Below the pieces are notes generated by a model that had not been told where the DNA came from, searched no databases, and worked only from the letters and a program-made list of their open reading frames with translations. Shown one piece after another: positions 17,195 through 27,400 of a DNA stretch of 64,000 nt. The stretch is from Planctomycetota bacterium (GTDB lineage Bacteria; Planctomycetota; UBA1135; GCA-002686595): assembly GCA_020638875.1 (NCBI GenBank), contig JACKHS010000005.1, positions 62,001-126,000 of the forward strand, read 5' to 3'. A program made the position numbers and the translations under genes. Positions within the stretch are counted from its first letter, which is position 1. Each line of letters begins with the position of its first letter.

Positions 17195-19954
17195 TCAGCG
17201 ATCCAGCTCGCGGCGCGCCTTCGAGCGGGCCTGCGCCATCGCGTCGGCGAGCGTGGAGTGGGCGGCGGCGGTGGTCTCCTTCGGCGCGGGCGCTTGCGGC
17301 ATGGACGGCGCGCCCTTACCGCGCGTCGGCGACGCGGCGTGCGCGGCGCGCGCTTCGGCCTCGGCGGCGAGCTCCTTCGCCGAGCGGCGGCGCAGCGGCG
17401 CGCTCCAGTCGACGCCGCTCCACAGCGACAGCCTGCGGAAGAGCACCTCGAGCAGCACGAGCAGCAACGCGGCGAGGTAGAGCTCGCGGCTGATCGGGCG
17501 CCAGGCGCTCGAGCTGTCGGGGCCCTCGAACAACGTCGTCACCGCGGGCGCGACGGCGCCGCCCGACTCGAGCGCGAGGCGGCGCAGGAGGCGCTCGCCG
17601 GCCTCGGGGTCGGGCGTGGGCTCGAACTCCGGCGAGTAGGGCAGCGCGACCGGCGGCAGGAGCAGCGCGCGCTCGTCGTCGAGCGTCACCGTCGGCAGCG
17701 CGACGCCGGCCTGCTCGAGCGGGAAGCGCGCCTCGAAGAGCCGCTCGGTGACGCGCTCGAAGTCGCGGCGCAGCGTGCGGCCGTCCTCGAGGCCGAGTCG
17801 CGCCTCGAGGCGGCTCGCGTCGGGCGCGGTGGGGGACTCGGGGTCGAGCTCGACCTGCACGACGGCTTCGCGGCCCTCGCGCAGCACGGTCGGGAAGAGC
17901 TCGAGCGGCGCCTCCTCGCCGACGAGCCAGCGCGCGGCCGTCACGAAGAACGCGGCGAAGCCGTCCCAGGCGACGACCTCGGCGCCGTAGGTGCCGCCGA
18001 CCTGGCCGGTGAACGCGGCGCTGCGGCCGAGGCCCTCGTGGCCGAAGGCGAAGATCGGCGCGTGCAGCTCGTCGGCGGTGACGACGCCGGCCGTGGCGCC
18101 CTCGCGCAGGTAGCACAGGTTGTAGCCGCCGACGACCGGGAACTGCGCGCCGGCGAGCTCGCCGAGCGTGTAGAGCTCGGGCAGCGTGACCGTCGCGGCC
18201 GGCTGGTCGACGAAGGTCGCGCGCGAGGCCGTCAGCGTGTCCTGCGCGAACAGGCGCGGCAGCTCGTCGGCGCTCGTCGTGAAGTAGATCTCGCCGCCGC
18301 CGATCTGCGCGATCTCGCGCAGGAAGTCGGCGTCGCTGTCGCCCGGCGTGCCGAGCGCGATCACCGAGAGCGACACGCCGGCGTCGGCGAGCTGCTTGAC
18401 GAGCTGGGCGCAACCCTCCGGCTGCTCGGAGTCGGCGGCGTCGGCGAACAGGGTGATGTGCTTGCTGAGCTGCGGCGCGTCGTCGAGCTCGCGCGCCGCC
18501 GCGACGAGCGCGTTGTAGACGTAGATGCCGCCGCCGCCGGGCGCGATGCGCCGCACGCGCGCGGTGAGCGCCGCCGCGTCCTCGACGCGCGCCATCGGCT
18601 GCACGACGTCGGCCGCGGTGTCGACCGCGAGCACGGCCACCGAGTCGAGGTCGCTCAACAGCTCGATCGCCGCCGACGCGCCGAGGTTGGCGAGGTCCAT
18701 CTTCGTGCCGCCGGTCGCGGACGCGCCCATCGAGCCCGAGCGGTCCATCGCGATGGCGAGCGCCATGCCCTGCTTGCGCTGCTCCTTGCGCAGCTCCATC
18801 GACACCGGCAGCAGCGGGTCGAGCGGCGAGAGGTAGTAGCCGCCGATGCCGAAGCTCGCGCGTCCGCCGGTGAGCATCAGGCCGCCGGCGCGCTCGCGCA
18901 CGAAGCGCGCGAGGTCGCGCATGTGCGCGCCGAGGCGCGCGGCAGCGACGTTCTCGACGACGACGGCGCGGAAGCTCTCGAGGCCCAGGCGCGTGAGCGG
19001 CGCGGCCTCGGGCGTCGCGACCGCGACCGGCAGCCCCGAGCGCCGCAGCGCGAGCACGAGCGAGTCCTCCTGGCCGTCGTGGTTCACGACGAGCACCGCG
19101 CGCGGCCCTTCGACGCGCAGCGCGCCGCGCGCGGCGTTGTTCTCGGGCACGCGGTCGTCGACGCCGAGGATCTCGAGCTCGTAGCCCGCGACGCCCGCGC
19201 GCGCGACGCGATCGCGGAAGACGAGCCGCGAGCGGCCGGCCTGGAACACGCGCTCGCCCTCGAACAGCTCCGTGCCGTCGCGCGTCAGGCGGTAGCGCGC
19301 CGTGCGCTCGTGGTCGCTCAGCACGAACGCGCTGAACTGGAAGGGCTCGTCCTGCACCGCGCGCTCGGGCAGCTCGAGGCGCTCGACGGCGAGGTCGGAG
19401 CGCTGCGGCCGCGGGTAGCCGCGCACGTCGATGCGCACCTCGCGCGCGAACGCGCGCCGCGCGGCCGGCAGCGGGTCGCGCCCGCGCGCCTCGCCGTCCG
19501 ACAGCAGCAGGATCGCGCCGCCGCGCTCGTCGGGGATCAGCTCGAGCGCGGCTTCGAGCGCCTCGGCCAGGTTCGAGCCGTCCGCGTCGACCTCGCGCGT
19601 GAAGCCGTCGAAGCGCGCCTCCGCGTGCGGCGTGCGCTCGACGCCGGCGCGCGCGCCGAAGGTCACCAGGCCCACGCGGTCGCCCTCGCCGCGCTGCTCC
19701 TCGACGAGCTTCAGCAGCTCCTCGGCCGAGGCCGCGGCCTCCGCGGTCATCGAGCGCGAGCGGTCGACCACCACGACGACGTCGCGGCCCTTCGAGCGTC
19801 GCGCGAGGTACGGCGAGCACAGCGCGGCGACGAAGCACGCGAGCGCGACCAGCCGCAGCACCTGCGTGCCGCGCTCGCGGTCGCGCGCCCACCACCACAG
19901 CCACGCGGCCGGCAGCGCGAGCAGCGCGAGCTCGGGGCGCTCGAAGCCGATCAC
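17195..19954 (-). CDS. BatA-like membrane protein with two VWA domains and a GATase-like domain
   Basis: 919 residues from a GTG at 19954 that overlaps the upstream stop (GTGA). Order: BatA N-terminal region with two helices (about 8-23 and 33-48), first VWA domain with MIDAS D64-x-S-x-S68, a beta-sandwich stretch, a glutamine-amidotransferase-like Rossmann segment (about 285-385), a second VWA domain with D404-x-S-x-S408, and a C-terminal membrane helix (YLAALLLVLLEVLF) followed by a charged cytoplasmic tail. Both metal sites are intact. Related proteins are called aerotolerance-type (Bat) or glutamine amidotransferase-VWA proteins. It is a probable client of the MoxR ATPase encoded on the facing operon. 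Confidence 0.85.
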   Translation of the reverse strand: MIGFERPELALLALPAAWLWWWARDRERGTQVLRLVALACFVAALCSPYLARRSKGRDVVVVVDRSRSMTAEAAASAEELLKLVEEQRGEGDRVGLVTFGARAGVERTPHAEARFDGFTREVDADGSNLAEALEAALELIPDERGGAILLLSDGEARGRDPLPAARRAFAREVRIDVRGYPRPQRSDLAVERLELPERAVQDEPFQFSAFVLSDHERTARYRLTRDGTELFEGERVFQAGRSRLVFRDRVARAGVAGYELEILGVDDRVPENNAARGALRVEGPRAVLVVNHDGQEDSLVLALRRSGLPVAVATPEAAPLTRLGLESFRAVVVENVAAARLGAHMRDLARFVRERAGGLMLTGGRASFGIGGYYLSPLDPLLPVSMELRKEQRKQGMALAIAMDRSGSMGASATGGTKMDLANLGASAAIELLSDLDSVAVLAVDTAADVVQPMARVEDAAALTARVRRIAPGGGGIYVYNALVAAARELDDAPQLSKHITLFADAADSEQPEGCAQLVKQLADAGVSLSVIALGTPGDSDADFLREIAQIGGGEIYFTTSADELPRLFAQDTLTASRATFVDQPAATVTLPELYTLGELAGAQFPVVGGYNLCYLREGATAGVVTADELHAPIFAFGHEGLGRSAAFTGQVGGTYGAEVVAWDGFAAFFVTAARWLVGEEAPLELFPTVLREGREAVVQVELDPESPTAPDASRLEARLGLEDGRTLRRDFERVTERLFEARFPLEQAGVALPTVTLDDERALLLPPVALPYSPEFEPTPDPEAGERLLRRLALESGGAVAPAVTTLFEGPDSSSAWRPISRELYLAALLLVLLEVLFRRLSLWSGVDWSAPLRRRSAKELAAEAEARAAHAASPTRGKGAPSMPQAPAPKETTAAAHSTLADAMAQARSKARRELDR

Positions 19955-21768
19955 GGCTTGGCCTCCGCCGTGCGCCGCGGGCGCAGCACGTACCAGTCGA
20001 ACAGCAGCGCGCCGAGCGCCAGCGCGCCGAGCCACAGCTCGACCCACGACGAGCCCGCGCGCTGCTCGGCCAGCTCGACGCTCGAGGTGCGCTCGCCCGC
20101 GTCGAGCCGCGTCAGGTCGCCCTCGGCGTCGTCGCCGAAGTGCACGGCGTACTCGGCCACGACCGCGCCGTCGCGCGCGAGCTCGTAGCGCCCGACCTCG
20201 CGCACGTCGTCGACGACCAGCTCGTCGCGCGCGCGCAGCCGCTCGCTCCCGCTCGGCCGGCGCAGCTCGTACTCGGCCTCGCCGTCGCCGCGGAAGCGCA
20301 GGCTCTCGCCCATCGCGAGGTTCACGCGCACCGGTCCGGCGAGCTCGAGGCGCCGCAGCTCGGCGAGGTTCGCGAGCAGGATCGGCCAGTCCGGCGAGCG
20401 CGCCAGCGACGAGCGCGCGAGGTTCAGGTTGAGGTGGTAGAGCCGGCGCGTCGCGGTGAGCTCCTCGGTCACGAGCGGCAGGTTGCCCGCGCTGACCAGC
20501 GGCACGCCCGGCAGCGCGACGTCGGCGCCGGCGCTCCACACCACGCCGTCGAGCGTCACGCCCTCCAGCAGCGGGTGGCGCGTCTCGACGAGGAACGGCC
20601 CGACGAGGTCGAGCGGCTCGCCGGCCGGCGCGTGCAGCACGAGGTCCCACGTGCGCGGCCCGCCGTCGGGCTCGTCGGTGAGCAGGAGGTGCGCCTCTTC
20701 GGGCGTCGCCGCGAGCGTCGTCGCGCGCGGCACGAGCGCGAGCCAGCGCGCGAGCCGCGGCGCGCCAGGGCGGCCGAGACCGAGCTGGCGCTCGACCTCC
20801 TCGCCGAGCGTCGAGGCGAGCGCCAGCGTGCGCGCGCGGCGGCGGCGCGAGCAGCGCCTCGTCGTCGAGCGCGAGCGCGTCGGGCGCGAGGCGCGCGCTC
20901 AGGGTCGGCGTGCCGGCCGGCACGTCGAAGGCGAGGTGCCCGCGGCCGCGCGGCTCGAGCTCGAGCGTCTTCGCCGCCAGCGTCTCGTCGCTGGCCTCGA
21001 GCCGCACCGCGGCCGTACGCGCGGGCGTTCGGCCAGGTTCGCGACGGTCAGCAGCACGCGCTCGGCGCCCGGCCCCGCGTCGCTCTCGGCGAGCCGCGTC
21101 GCGCGCGTGATCGCCAGGTTCTCGAGCGGGCGGCCGAGCGCGACGACGCCCACGCGCTCGGGGAAGCGCTCGGGCTCGAAGCGGTCGGTGACCACCGTCA
21201 CCGCGCCGGCGCCGGCGAGCTGCAGCGCGAGCGACGTGGCCGGCTCGAGGTCGTGGCGGCCGGCGCTCGCGAGCGCCGGGTACCCGTCGAGCGCGGCGCG
21301 CGCTTCCTGCGGGAAGGCGGCCGGGCCACACAGGATCGTCGGGCGCGCGCCGCTGAGCACGAGCGTCACGCGCGAGCCGCCCGGCAGCGCGGCGATGCGC
21401 GCGTCGACCTCGTCCACCGCGCGCTCGGCGAAGCTCGCCTCCGCGCGGCCGTCGGCGCCCTGCGGCCGCGCCGACATCGAGGCCGAGCCGTCGAGCACGA
21501 CGACGAGGTGGCGCGCCGCGAGGCCGCTGCACGCGCGCGGTCCGGCGAGCGCCAGCGCCAGCAGGAGCGCGAGCAGCACCTCGGCCCAGAACGAGGGCGA
21601 GCGCAGGACGCGGTCGCGGCGCCGCCCGCTCAGCGCCGTCGTCGTGCGCGCCTCCCACAGGAAGAGGGCGCTGACGCGCTTGGGCTGGAAGCGCCTGCGG
21701 AACAGGTGCAGCGCGACCACCGCGGGCACCGCGAGGAGCGCCAGGAGTCCGAGCGGGTTCAGGAACAT
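19951..21768 (-). pseudogene. BatA-like VWA membrane protein, frameshifted
   Basis: The frame starting at the ATG 21768 encodes BatA_N (NPLGLLALLAVPAVVALHLFRRR), a membrane helix and a VWA domain with MIDAS D93-G-S-A-S97. It leaves frame at about 21020, where the coherent protein continues in another frame (..RTAAVRLEASDETLAAKTLELE..), and returns at about 20834 to the original frame, which then runs to 19951 and ends with a C-terminal helix (WLGALALGALLFDWYVLRPRR). Without the two compensating one-base shifts it would be about 605 residues. Both shifts lie in GCGCGG-type runs, so sequencing error is likely; otherwise the gene is broken. It would be the first gene of the two-gene VWA operon. 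Confidence 0.75.
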
Positions 21769-21953
21769 GGAGCGGCGCCCATCATCGGGTCTGGCGGCCC
21801 GCGGCAGAAGGGCCTGGCGTGCCGGGCGCCTCCGCCGCGGGCAGCCCGTGCTTCGGAGCGCCGCGCGCTTCCTTTCACGCGAGCCGCCGCCTTTCGCGCG
21901 CCGCCGGCCGCCGACGTGGACGCCGCGCGCCGGCCGGTCCAGAATCGAGGCGC

Positions 21954-22859
21954 GTGCCCGAGCTGCCCGACCTCACCGTCTACCTCGAGTGCCTCGCGCC
22001 GAAGGTCGTGGGGGCGCCGCTCGAGGCGCTGCGCCTGGCGAGCCCGTTCGTGCTGCGCACGGTGGAGCCGCCGCCGAGCGCGCTCGAAGGCCGGCGCGTG
22101 ACGGGCCTGCGGCGCGTCGGCAAGCGCGTGGTGCTCGAGCTCGAGGCGCAGCACTTCCTCGTCGTGCACCTCATGATCGCCGGCCGCCTGGCGTGGAAGG
22201 CGCGCGGCGTGCGCCTCGCGGGCAAGGCGCAGCTCGCGGCCTGCGACTTCCCCGGCGGCAGCCTCGTGCTGACCGAGGCCGGCACGCAGCGGCGCGCGTC
22301 GCTGCACGTCGTGCGCGGCGAGGAGGCGCTGCGCGCGCTCGACCCGGGCGGCGCCGAGCTCGACGCGCTCGACCGCGCCGGCTTCGTCGAGGTGCTCACG
22401 CGCACCAACCACACGCTCAAGCGCGCGCTCACCGACCCGCGCCTCCTGAGCGGCGTCGGCAACGCCTACTCGGACGAGATCCTGCACGCGGCGCGGCTCT
22501 CGCCGGTGCAGCTCACCGCGAACCTCGACGAGGCCGAGTGGACGCGCCTCCACGACGCGACGCGCGCGGTGCTCGCGCGCTGGACCGAGCGCCTGCGCGC
22601 CGAGGCCGCCGGCGGCTGGCCCAAGCAGGTCACCGCCTTCCACCCCGAGATGGCCGTCCACGGGCGCTTCGGCGCGCCGTGCCCCGACTGCGGGACGAAG
22701 GTGCAGCGCATCGTCTACGCGAGCCGCGAGACGAACTACTGCCCGACGTGCCAGACCGGCGGGCGCCTGCTCGCCGACCGCGCGCTGTCGCGCCTGCTCA
22801 AGGCCGACTGGCCGCGCACGCCCGAAGAGCTGGAGGAGCGCCGCGCGCGCGCCGACTGA
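21954..22859 (+). CDS. Fpg/Nei-family DNA glycosylase
   Basis: 301 residues from GTG 21954. After the initiator it begins PELPD, giving the N-terminal Pro nucleophile and Glu of the family. The middle has a V-x-H-LMIAGRL segment, a helix-two-turn-helix region (..LLSGVGNAYSDEILHAARLSPVQ..), and a C-terminal zinc finger CPDC..CPTC. It is divergent from the canonical mutM at 29802. Expected role: excision of oxidised bases with beta,delta-lyase activity. CAGAAT ends 8 nt before the start, and a short GAGG is also present. Confidence 0.88.
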   Translation: MPELPDLTVYLECLAPKVVGAPLEALRLASPFVLRTVEPPPSALEGRRVTGLRRVGKRVVLELEAQHFLVVHLMIAGRLAWKARGVRLAGKAQLAACDFPGGSLVLTEAGTQRRASLHVVRGEEALRALDPGGAELDALDRAGFVEVLTRTNHTLKRALTDPRLLSGVGNAYSDEILHAARLSPVQLTANLDEAEWTRLHDATRAVLARWTERLRAEAAGGWPKQVTAFHPEMAVHGRFGAPCPDCGTKVQRIVYASRETNYCPTCQTGGRLLADRALSRLLKADWPRTPEELEERRARAD

Positions 22860-22893
22860 CGCGCGGCGCGCGCGGACGGATCCCGCGCTCGCG

Positions 22894-22899
22894 TATACT
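22894..22899 (+). promoter_or_regulatory. TATACT -10 hexamer, leaderless start
   Basis: TATACT (5 of 6 to the consensus) ends 6 nt before the GTG at 22906, in a region otherwise almost free of A/T. No SD. The transcript would start at the GTG itself. Confidence 0.6.
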
Positions 22900-22905
22900 G
22901 CGCGC

Positions 22906-24432
22906 GTGCTCCGCCGCGTCGTCCCCCTCCTCGCGCTCGCAGCCTGTGCCGCCACCGACGACGGTTCGCGCCCCCTCGCGCCGCCGTCGGGCGTGGACCT
23001 CGCGCTCGCGCGCTTCGTCGGCACCGGCTTCACCGGGCCGCTCCCCGATACGTCGACCCTCGCGCTCGAGCCGGACCTCGTCGTCGTGCACCTCGAGCTC
23101 GTGCACCTCGAGCGCGTGCCCGACACCGCGCTCGAGTCGCTCGCGCGGTGCGCCGCGCTGGTGGCCGCGCCGGGCCGCAGCGCGCCGCTCGAGCCGAGCT
23201 CGGTGCTCGCCAGCGGCGCGGGGATCGCGCGCGGCGACGAGGCGCGGCGCGTGCGCGCCGAGCTCGACGCGGGGCTCGCCGGACGCGCCGCGCTGCTGAT
23301 CGGCGGCGAGCTCGCCCTGCCGCGCGACGCGAGCGCGCGCCTCGACGCCGAGCAGCTCGGCGTCTACCACGAGGCGCTGACCGAGTGGCGCCCCGACCCC
23401 GAGGTGCGCACCTACGCCCAGGCCGTGGCCGCGACGGTGACGCGCCCCGCCGGCGACGACGCGGACGCGCCGCTGGCGATCGTGCTCGACCTGCGCGCGC
23501 CGCGGCCGGGCTTCGACGCCACGGGCCTCGAGGAGGACGCCGAGCCCGCGCCGCCGCGCTCGATCAACGAGCGCATGGCGGGCGCGCCGCGCTGGGCCGA
23601 CCTGCGCGGCTTCGCCGAGCGCGTCGTGCCCGACGCCGGCCTCGCGCCCGACGGTGACGCGCTGCTCGTCGTGGGGCGCTCGCCCTTCGATCCGACGCGC
23701 ACGCGCGGCCTCGCGCTGTTCGTGACGACGAGCCGTGCGCCCGAGGACGTCGCCGCGGCCGACCTGGCCGCGCTGCGCGAGCAGCTCGCCGCCGAGGCCG
23801 CGGCCGCCGCCGAGCTCGTGTCCGGCGAGCGCACGGCGCGGGAGCGCGACCGCACGCTGGTGCGCGCGCTGCTGCTGGTCGAGCCCGGCGCGAGCGGGCG
23901 CCGCAGCCTGGCGCAGCTCGCGCGCGAGGTCGGCGCCGAGCTCTGTCACGACGTGGCGCTCGTCGCCGAGGACGCGCTGCTCGCGACGTTGATCGAGGAG
24001 CTGCGCGGCGCGTCGGCGGAGCTGCTCGCGACCGCGACGCCGCAGGAGCTGGCGTGGCGCCTCGAGCGCCACACCTACGCGCTGCTCGCCGGGCTCGAGC
24101 CGGGCGAGACGCTCACCGAGCCGCTCGCCGCGCTGCTGCTGCGCCGCGCCGGCCAGGTCGGCCGCTACGCGAGCTCGATCGAGGAGGGCATCCTGATCAG
24201 CCCCGACCTCGCGCGCTTCCAGCGCTACGTGCGCGAGGAGAACCTGGTGTTCCTGGAGGACTCCGACCCGGCCGCGCGCGTGCGCGCCTGGGACTGGCTC
24301 GTCGCGCGCGGCGTCGTCGTCGAGGGCTACGACCCGCTCGGCGAGGTGCGCGAGCGGCGCGCCGCGCTGGCGCGCTACGAGGAGCAGCGCCTCGCCGCGC
24401 AGGCCGGCGCCGAGACCGCCCGACAGCCATGA
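22906..24432 (+). CDS. predicted lipoprotein, unknown function
   Basis: 508 residues from a GTG. The N-terminus is a lipoprotein signal (VVPLLALAAC, lipobox LALAAC at about residues 10-14). The mature part is Glu/Ala/Leu-rich, with a helical second half ending in a coiled charged tail (..RERRAALARYEEQRLAAQAG). No catalytic motif is recognisable. Its stop overlaps the start of the AsmA-like gene (ATGA), so the two are coupled, which suggests a shared envelope role. Confidence 0.75.
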   Translation: MLRRVVPLLALAACAATDDGSRPLAPPSGVDLALARFVGTGFTGPLPDTSTLALEPDLVVVHLELVHLERVPDTALESLARCAALVAAPGRSAPLEPSSVLASGAGIARGDEARRVRAELDAGLAGRAALLIGGELALPRDASARLDAEQLGVYHEALTEWRPDPEVRTYAQAVAATVTRPAGDDADAPLAIVLDLRAPRPGFDATGLEEDAEPAPPRSINERMAGAPRWADLRGFAERVVPDAGLAPDGDALLVVGRSPFDPTRTRGLALFVTTSRAPEDVAAADLAALREQLAAEAAAAAELVSGERTARERDRTLVRALLLVEPGASGRRSLAQLAREVGAELCHDVALVAEDALLATLIEELRGASAELLATATPQELAWRLERHTYALLAGLEPGETLTEPLAALLLRRAGQVGRYASSIEEGILISPDLARFQRYVREENLVFLEDSDPAARVRAWDWLVARGVVVEGYDPLGEVRERRAALARYEEQRLAAQAGAETARQP

Positions 24433-27400
24433 GCGAGCCGACTCCCGCCTCCGCCGCGCGCCCGCCGCGCTGGCGCCGCGTGCTGCGCCGCGTCCCGCGC
24501 GTCCTGCTCGTGCTCGCCGCGTTGGCGGTGCTCGCGCGCCTGCTGCTGCCGTGGGGCTTGCCGAAGGTCGTCGACGCCGCGGCCGGCAGCCTGGGCTTCG
24601 AGGTCGAGTACGACGAGATGCACCTGCGCCTCCTGCGCGGCGACCTCGAGCTGTGGGGGCTGCACGTGCGGCCCGCGCGCGCGGAGGGCGCCGAGGCGCC
24701 CGCGCCGGACCTCGTGCGCGTCGGCTACCTCGGCGTCGACCTCGACGTGCCGTCGGTGCTGTCCGAGCGCCCGCGCGTGCGGCGCGTGGCCGTCGACGAC
24801 GTCGAGCTGTTCGTCGAGCGCGACGAGGCCGGCCGATGGGCCTGGCTGGAGGCGCTCGCGCCGCTGCTCGCCGCCGAACCCGACGCCGAGCCGCCGCCGG
24901 AGGAGGAGCCTGCGCCCGTCCCGCTCGAGCTGCCGCTCGAGCTCAGCGCGCTCACGGTCAGCAACGTCGTCGTGCACCTCGACGATCGCTCGCAGACGCC
25001 GCGCCTCCTGCGCGACGTGCACCTCGAGGCGCGGCTCGCGAACGTCGGCGTGCCCGAGCACGCGGCGCCGATCGAGGCCTTCGCGTGGAGCCCGGGCCTG
25101 CTGGCCGGCGGCCGCGTCGAGGGCGCGTTGCGCGCGGGCCCCGAGGCGCTGCAGCTCGACCTCGGCCTGCGCGTGGGCGGCCTGCACGCCGACAGCCTCG
25201 CGCCGTACCTCGCCGAGCTGGGGCTCGCCGCGGTCGGGCACGAGACCGCGCTGCGCGGCGACCTCGCGGTCGAGGTGCGTCACGCGCAGGACGCGCCGCT
25301 CGACCTCGCGCTCACGGTGCGCGTGACGGACGCGCGCTGCGAGGTGGACGGCGCCGAGGAGCTCGCGCTCGACACGCTCGAGCTCGCGCTGCCGCGCGTG
25401 GGCGACGAGGCGATCGTCGTCGAGCGCGTGCGCGTCGACGGCGTGCGCGGCCGCGCGCGCCGCTCGGCCGAGGGCCTGCTGGGCCTCGCGGGGCTGGAGC
25501 TGCGCGGCGCGCCTGCGAGCGCGCCGGTCTCGAGCGCCGCGCCCGCGCCGGCGCCCGCCGACGCCGCACCGCTCGACCTGCCCGCGTTCAGCGTGCTGGC
25601 CGTCGAGGCCGGCGCGATGCGCTTCACGTTCGACGACGCCGCCGTGACGCCGGCCGCGAGCCTCGCGCTCGAGGTCGAGCGCTGCGCCCTCTCCGACCTC
25701 GTCTTCGACGCGCACGGCGGGCCGCGCGAGGCGCGCTTCGACGCGCTGGCGCACCTCGCGGGCGTCGCGCGCGACCTGCACGTCGAAGGGCGCGCGGTCG
25801 CCGCGGGCCGCGGCGTCGACGTCGCGCTGACCGGCGGCGCGCGGGGCCTCGACCTCGCCGCGCTCGAGCCGTACCTCGCGCCGCTCGGCCTCACGTCGCG
25901 CTACGCGGGCGGCCACCTCGCCGCGCGCGTCGACGCGCACGCCGAGCTCGGCGACGAGGCGTTGACGCTGGGCCTGGGGCTCGACGGTTCGAGCTCGTCG
26001 CGCGACCGGCGAGGCGCCGGTGCTCTCACGCTCGCCAAAGGCCGAGCTGCGCGACGTCGAGGTGCGCCTCGACGGCAGCGGCGTCACGGTGGGGACGGGC
26101 GCGTCGAAGGGCTCGTCGGCGACGCCTCGCTCTCGAGGCCGACGGCAGCCTGCGCGCGCTGGGCCTCGCGTTCACGCCGCCGGCCGAGGCGCCCGCCGCG
26201 CGCGAGGCGACGCCCGCCGCGCGCGGGGACGCGCGCGCGCCGCAGCCTGCCGCCGACGTCGCGCCGGCGCCGGACGCCGGGCCGCCGCCGCGCATCGAGG
26301 TGCGCAGCCTGGCCTGGGTCGGCGAGCGCGTCGCGTTCGTCGATCGCTCGCGCGAGGAGCCGGTCGAGTTCGCGCTCGAGGCGCTCGACGCGCGGCTCGT
26401 CGGGCTCGTGCTCGGCGGCGAGGGCGAGCGCGCGCCCGCGCGGCTCGAGCTGTCGGCGTCGGCCGGCGAGCTGGCGCGCGAGCTGTCGCTGCGCGGCGCG
26501 CTCGCCACGCGCCCGAACGCGCTCGACGTGCACGGCGAGCTGGAGCTCAGCGCCGGCGGCCTCGACCTGCGTCGCCTCGCGCCGTACCTCGCGCCGTTGC
26601 AGATCGAGCCGGTCGTCGCGGACGGCGCGCTGCACGTCGGCGTGCGCGCCGACGTCGTCGAGCGCGACGGGCGCACGACCTTCGGCCTCGCGCTGGCGGA
26701 CGTCGCCTTGCGCGAAGGCGACGAGGAGCTCGCGGCGCTGGGCGCGCTCGAGCTCGAGGACGCCTCGGCCACGCCCGCGGAGCTGCGCATCGGCGCGCTG
26801 CGCGTGCGCGCGCCGCGGCTCGCGGTGACGCTCGAGGAGACGGGCGCGCTGCGCACGCTCGGCCTGCGCGTGCTGCCGCGCGTGCCGGTCGAGGGCGGCC
26901 TCGCGCGCCTGCCGCGCCTGCACGAGCTGATCGACCTGAGCGCGCTCGAGGAGCTCGCGCGCTCGATCGCGCTGGGGGAGGGCCCGGCGCTGCGGCTCGA
27001 CGCGCTGGCGCTCGAGGACGCGCAGATCACCTGGAACGACCTCGTCGCCGCGCCGGCCGTGCACGCGCCGCTCGGCGTCGACGCGCGGCTCGACGGGCTC
27101 GTGCTCGGGCGCGAGGCGCCGCCGGCGCGCTTCGACGCGACGTTGCGCGTCGCGGACGCGCTCGAGCGCCTGCACGCGCGCGGTGAGCTGCTCGCCGCGC
27201 CGCGCCACGCGCACCTCACCGCGGACGTCGCGGGCGCGGGGCTGCGCGCGGGTGCGCTGGCGAGCTACGTGCCGCCCGGCGTCGAGGTGACGCTCGTCGA
27301 CGGGCGCCTCACCGCCGTGCTCGACGCGGAGCTGGAGGAGCGCGAACCCGGCGTGTACGCCGCGCGCGCGGCGCTGTCGCAGGTGGACTACCGCGAGGCC

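Noticed and set aside
17258..20188. 976-codon plus-strand frame opposite the VWA gene
   Set aside because: Shadow of the minus-strand gene with Arg/Ala/Gln bias; the minus strand has intact MIDAS motifs and membrane helices.
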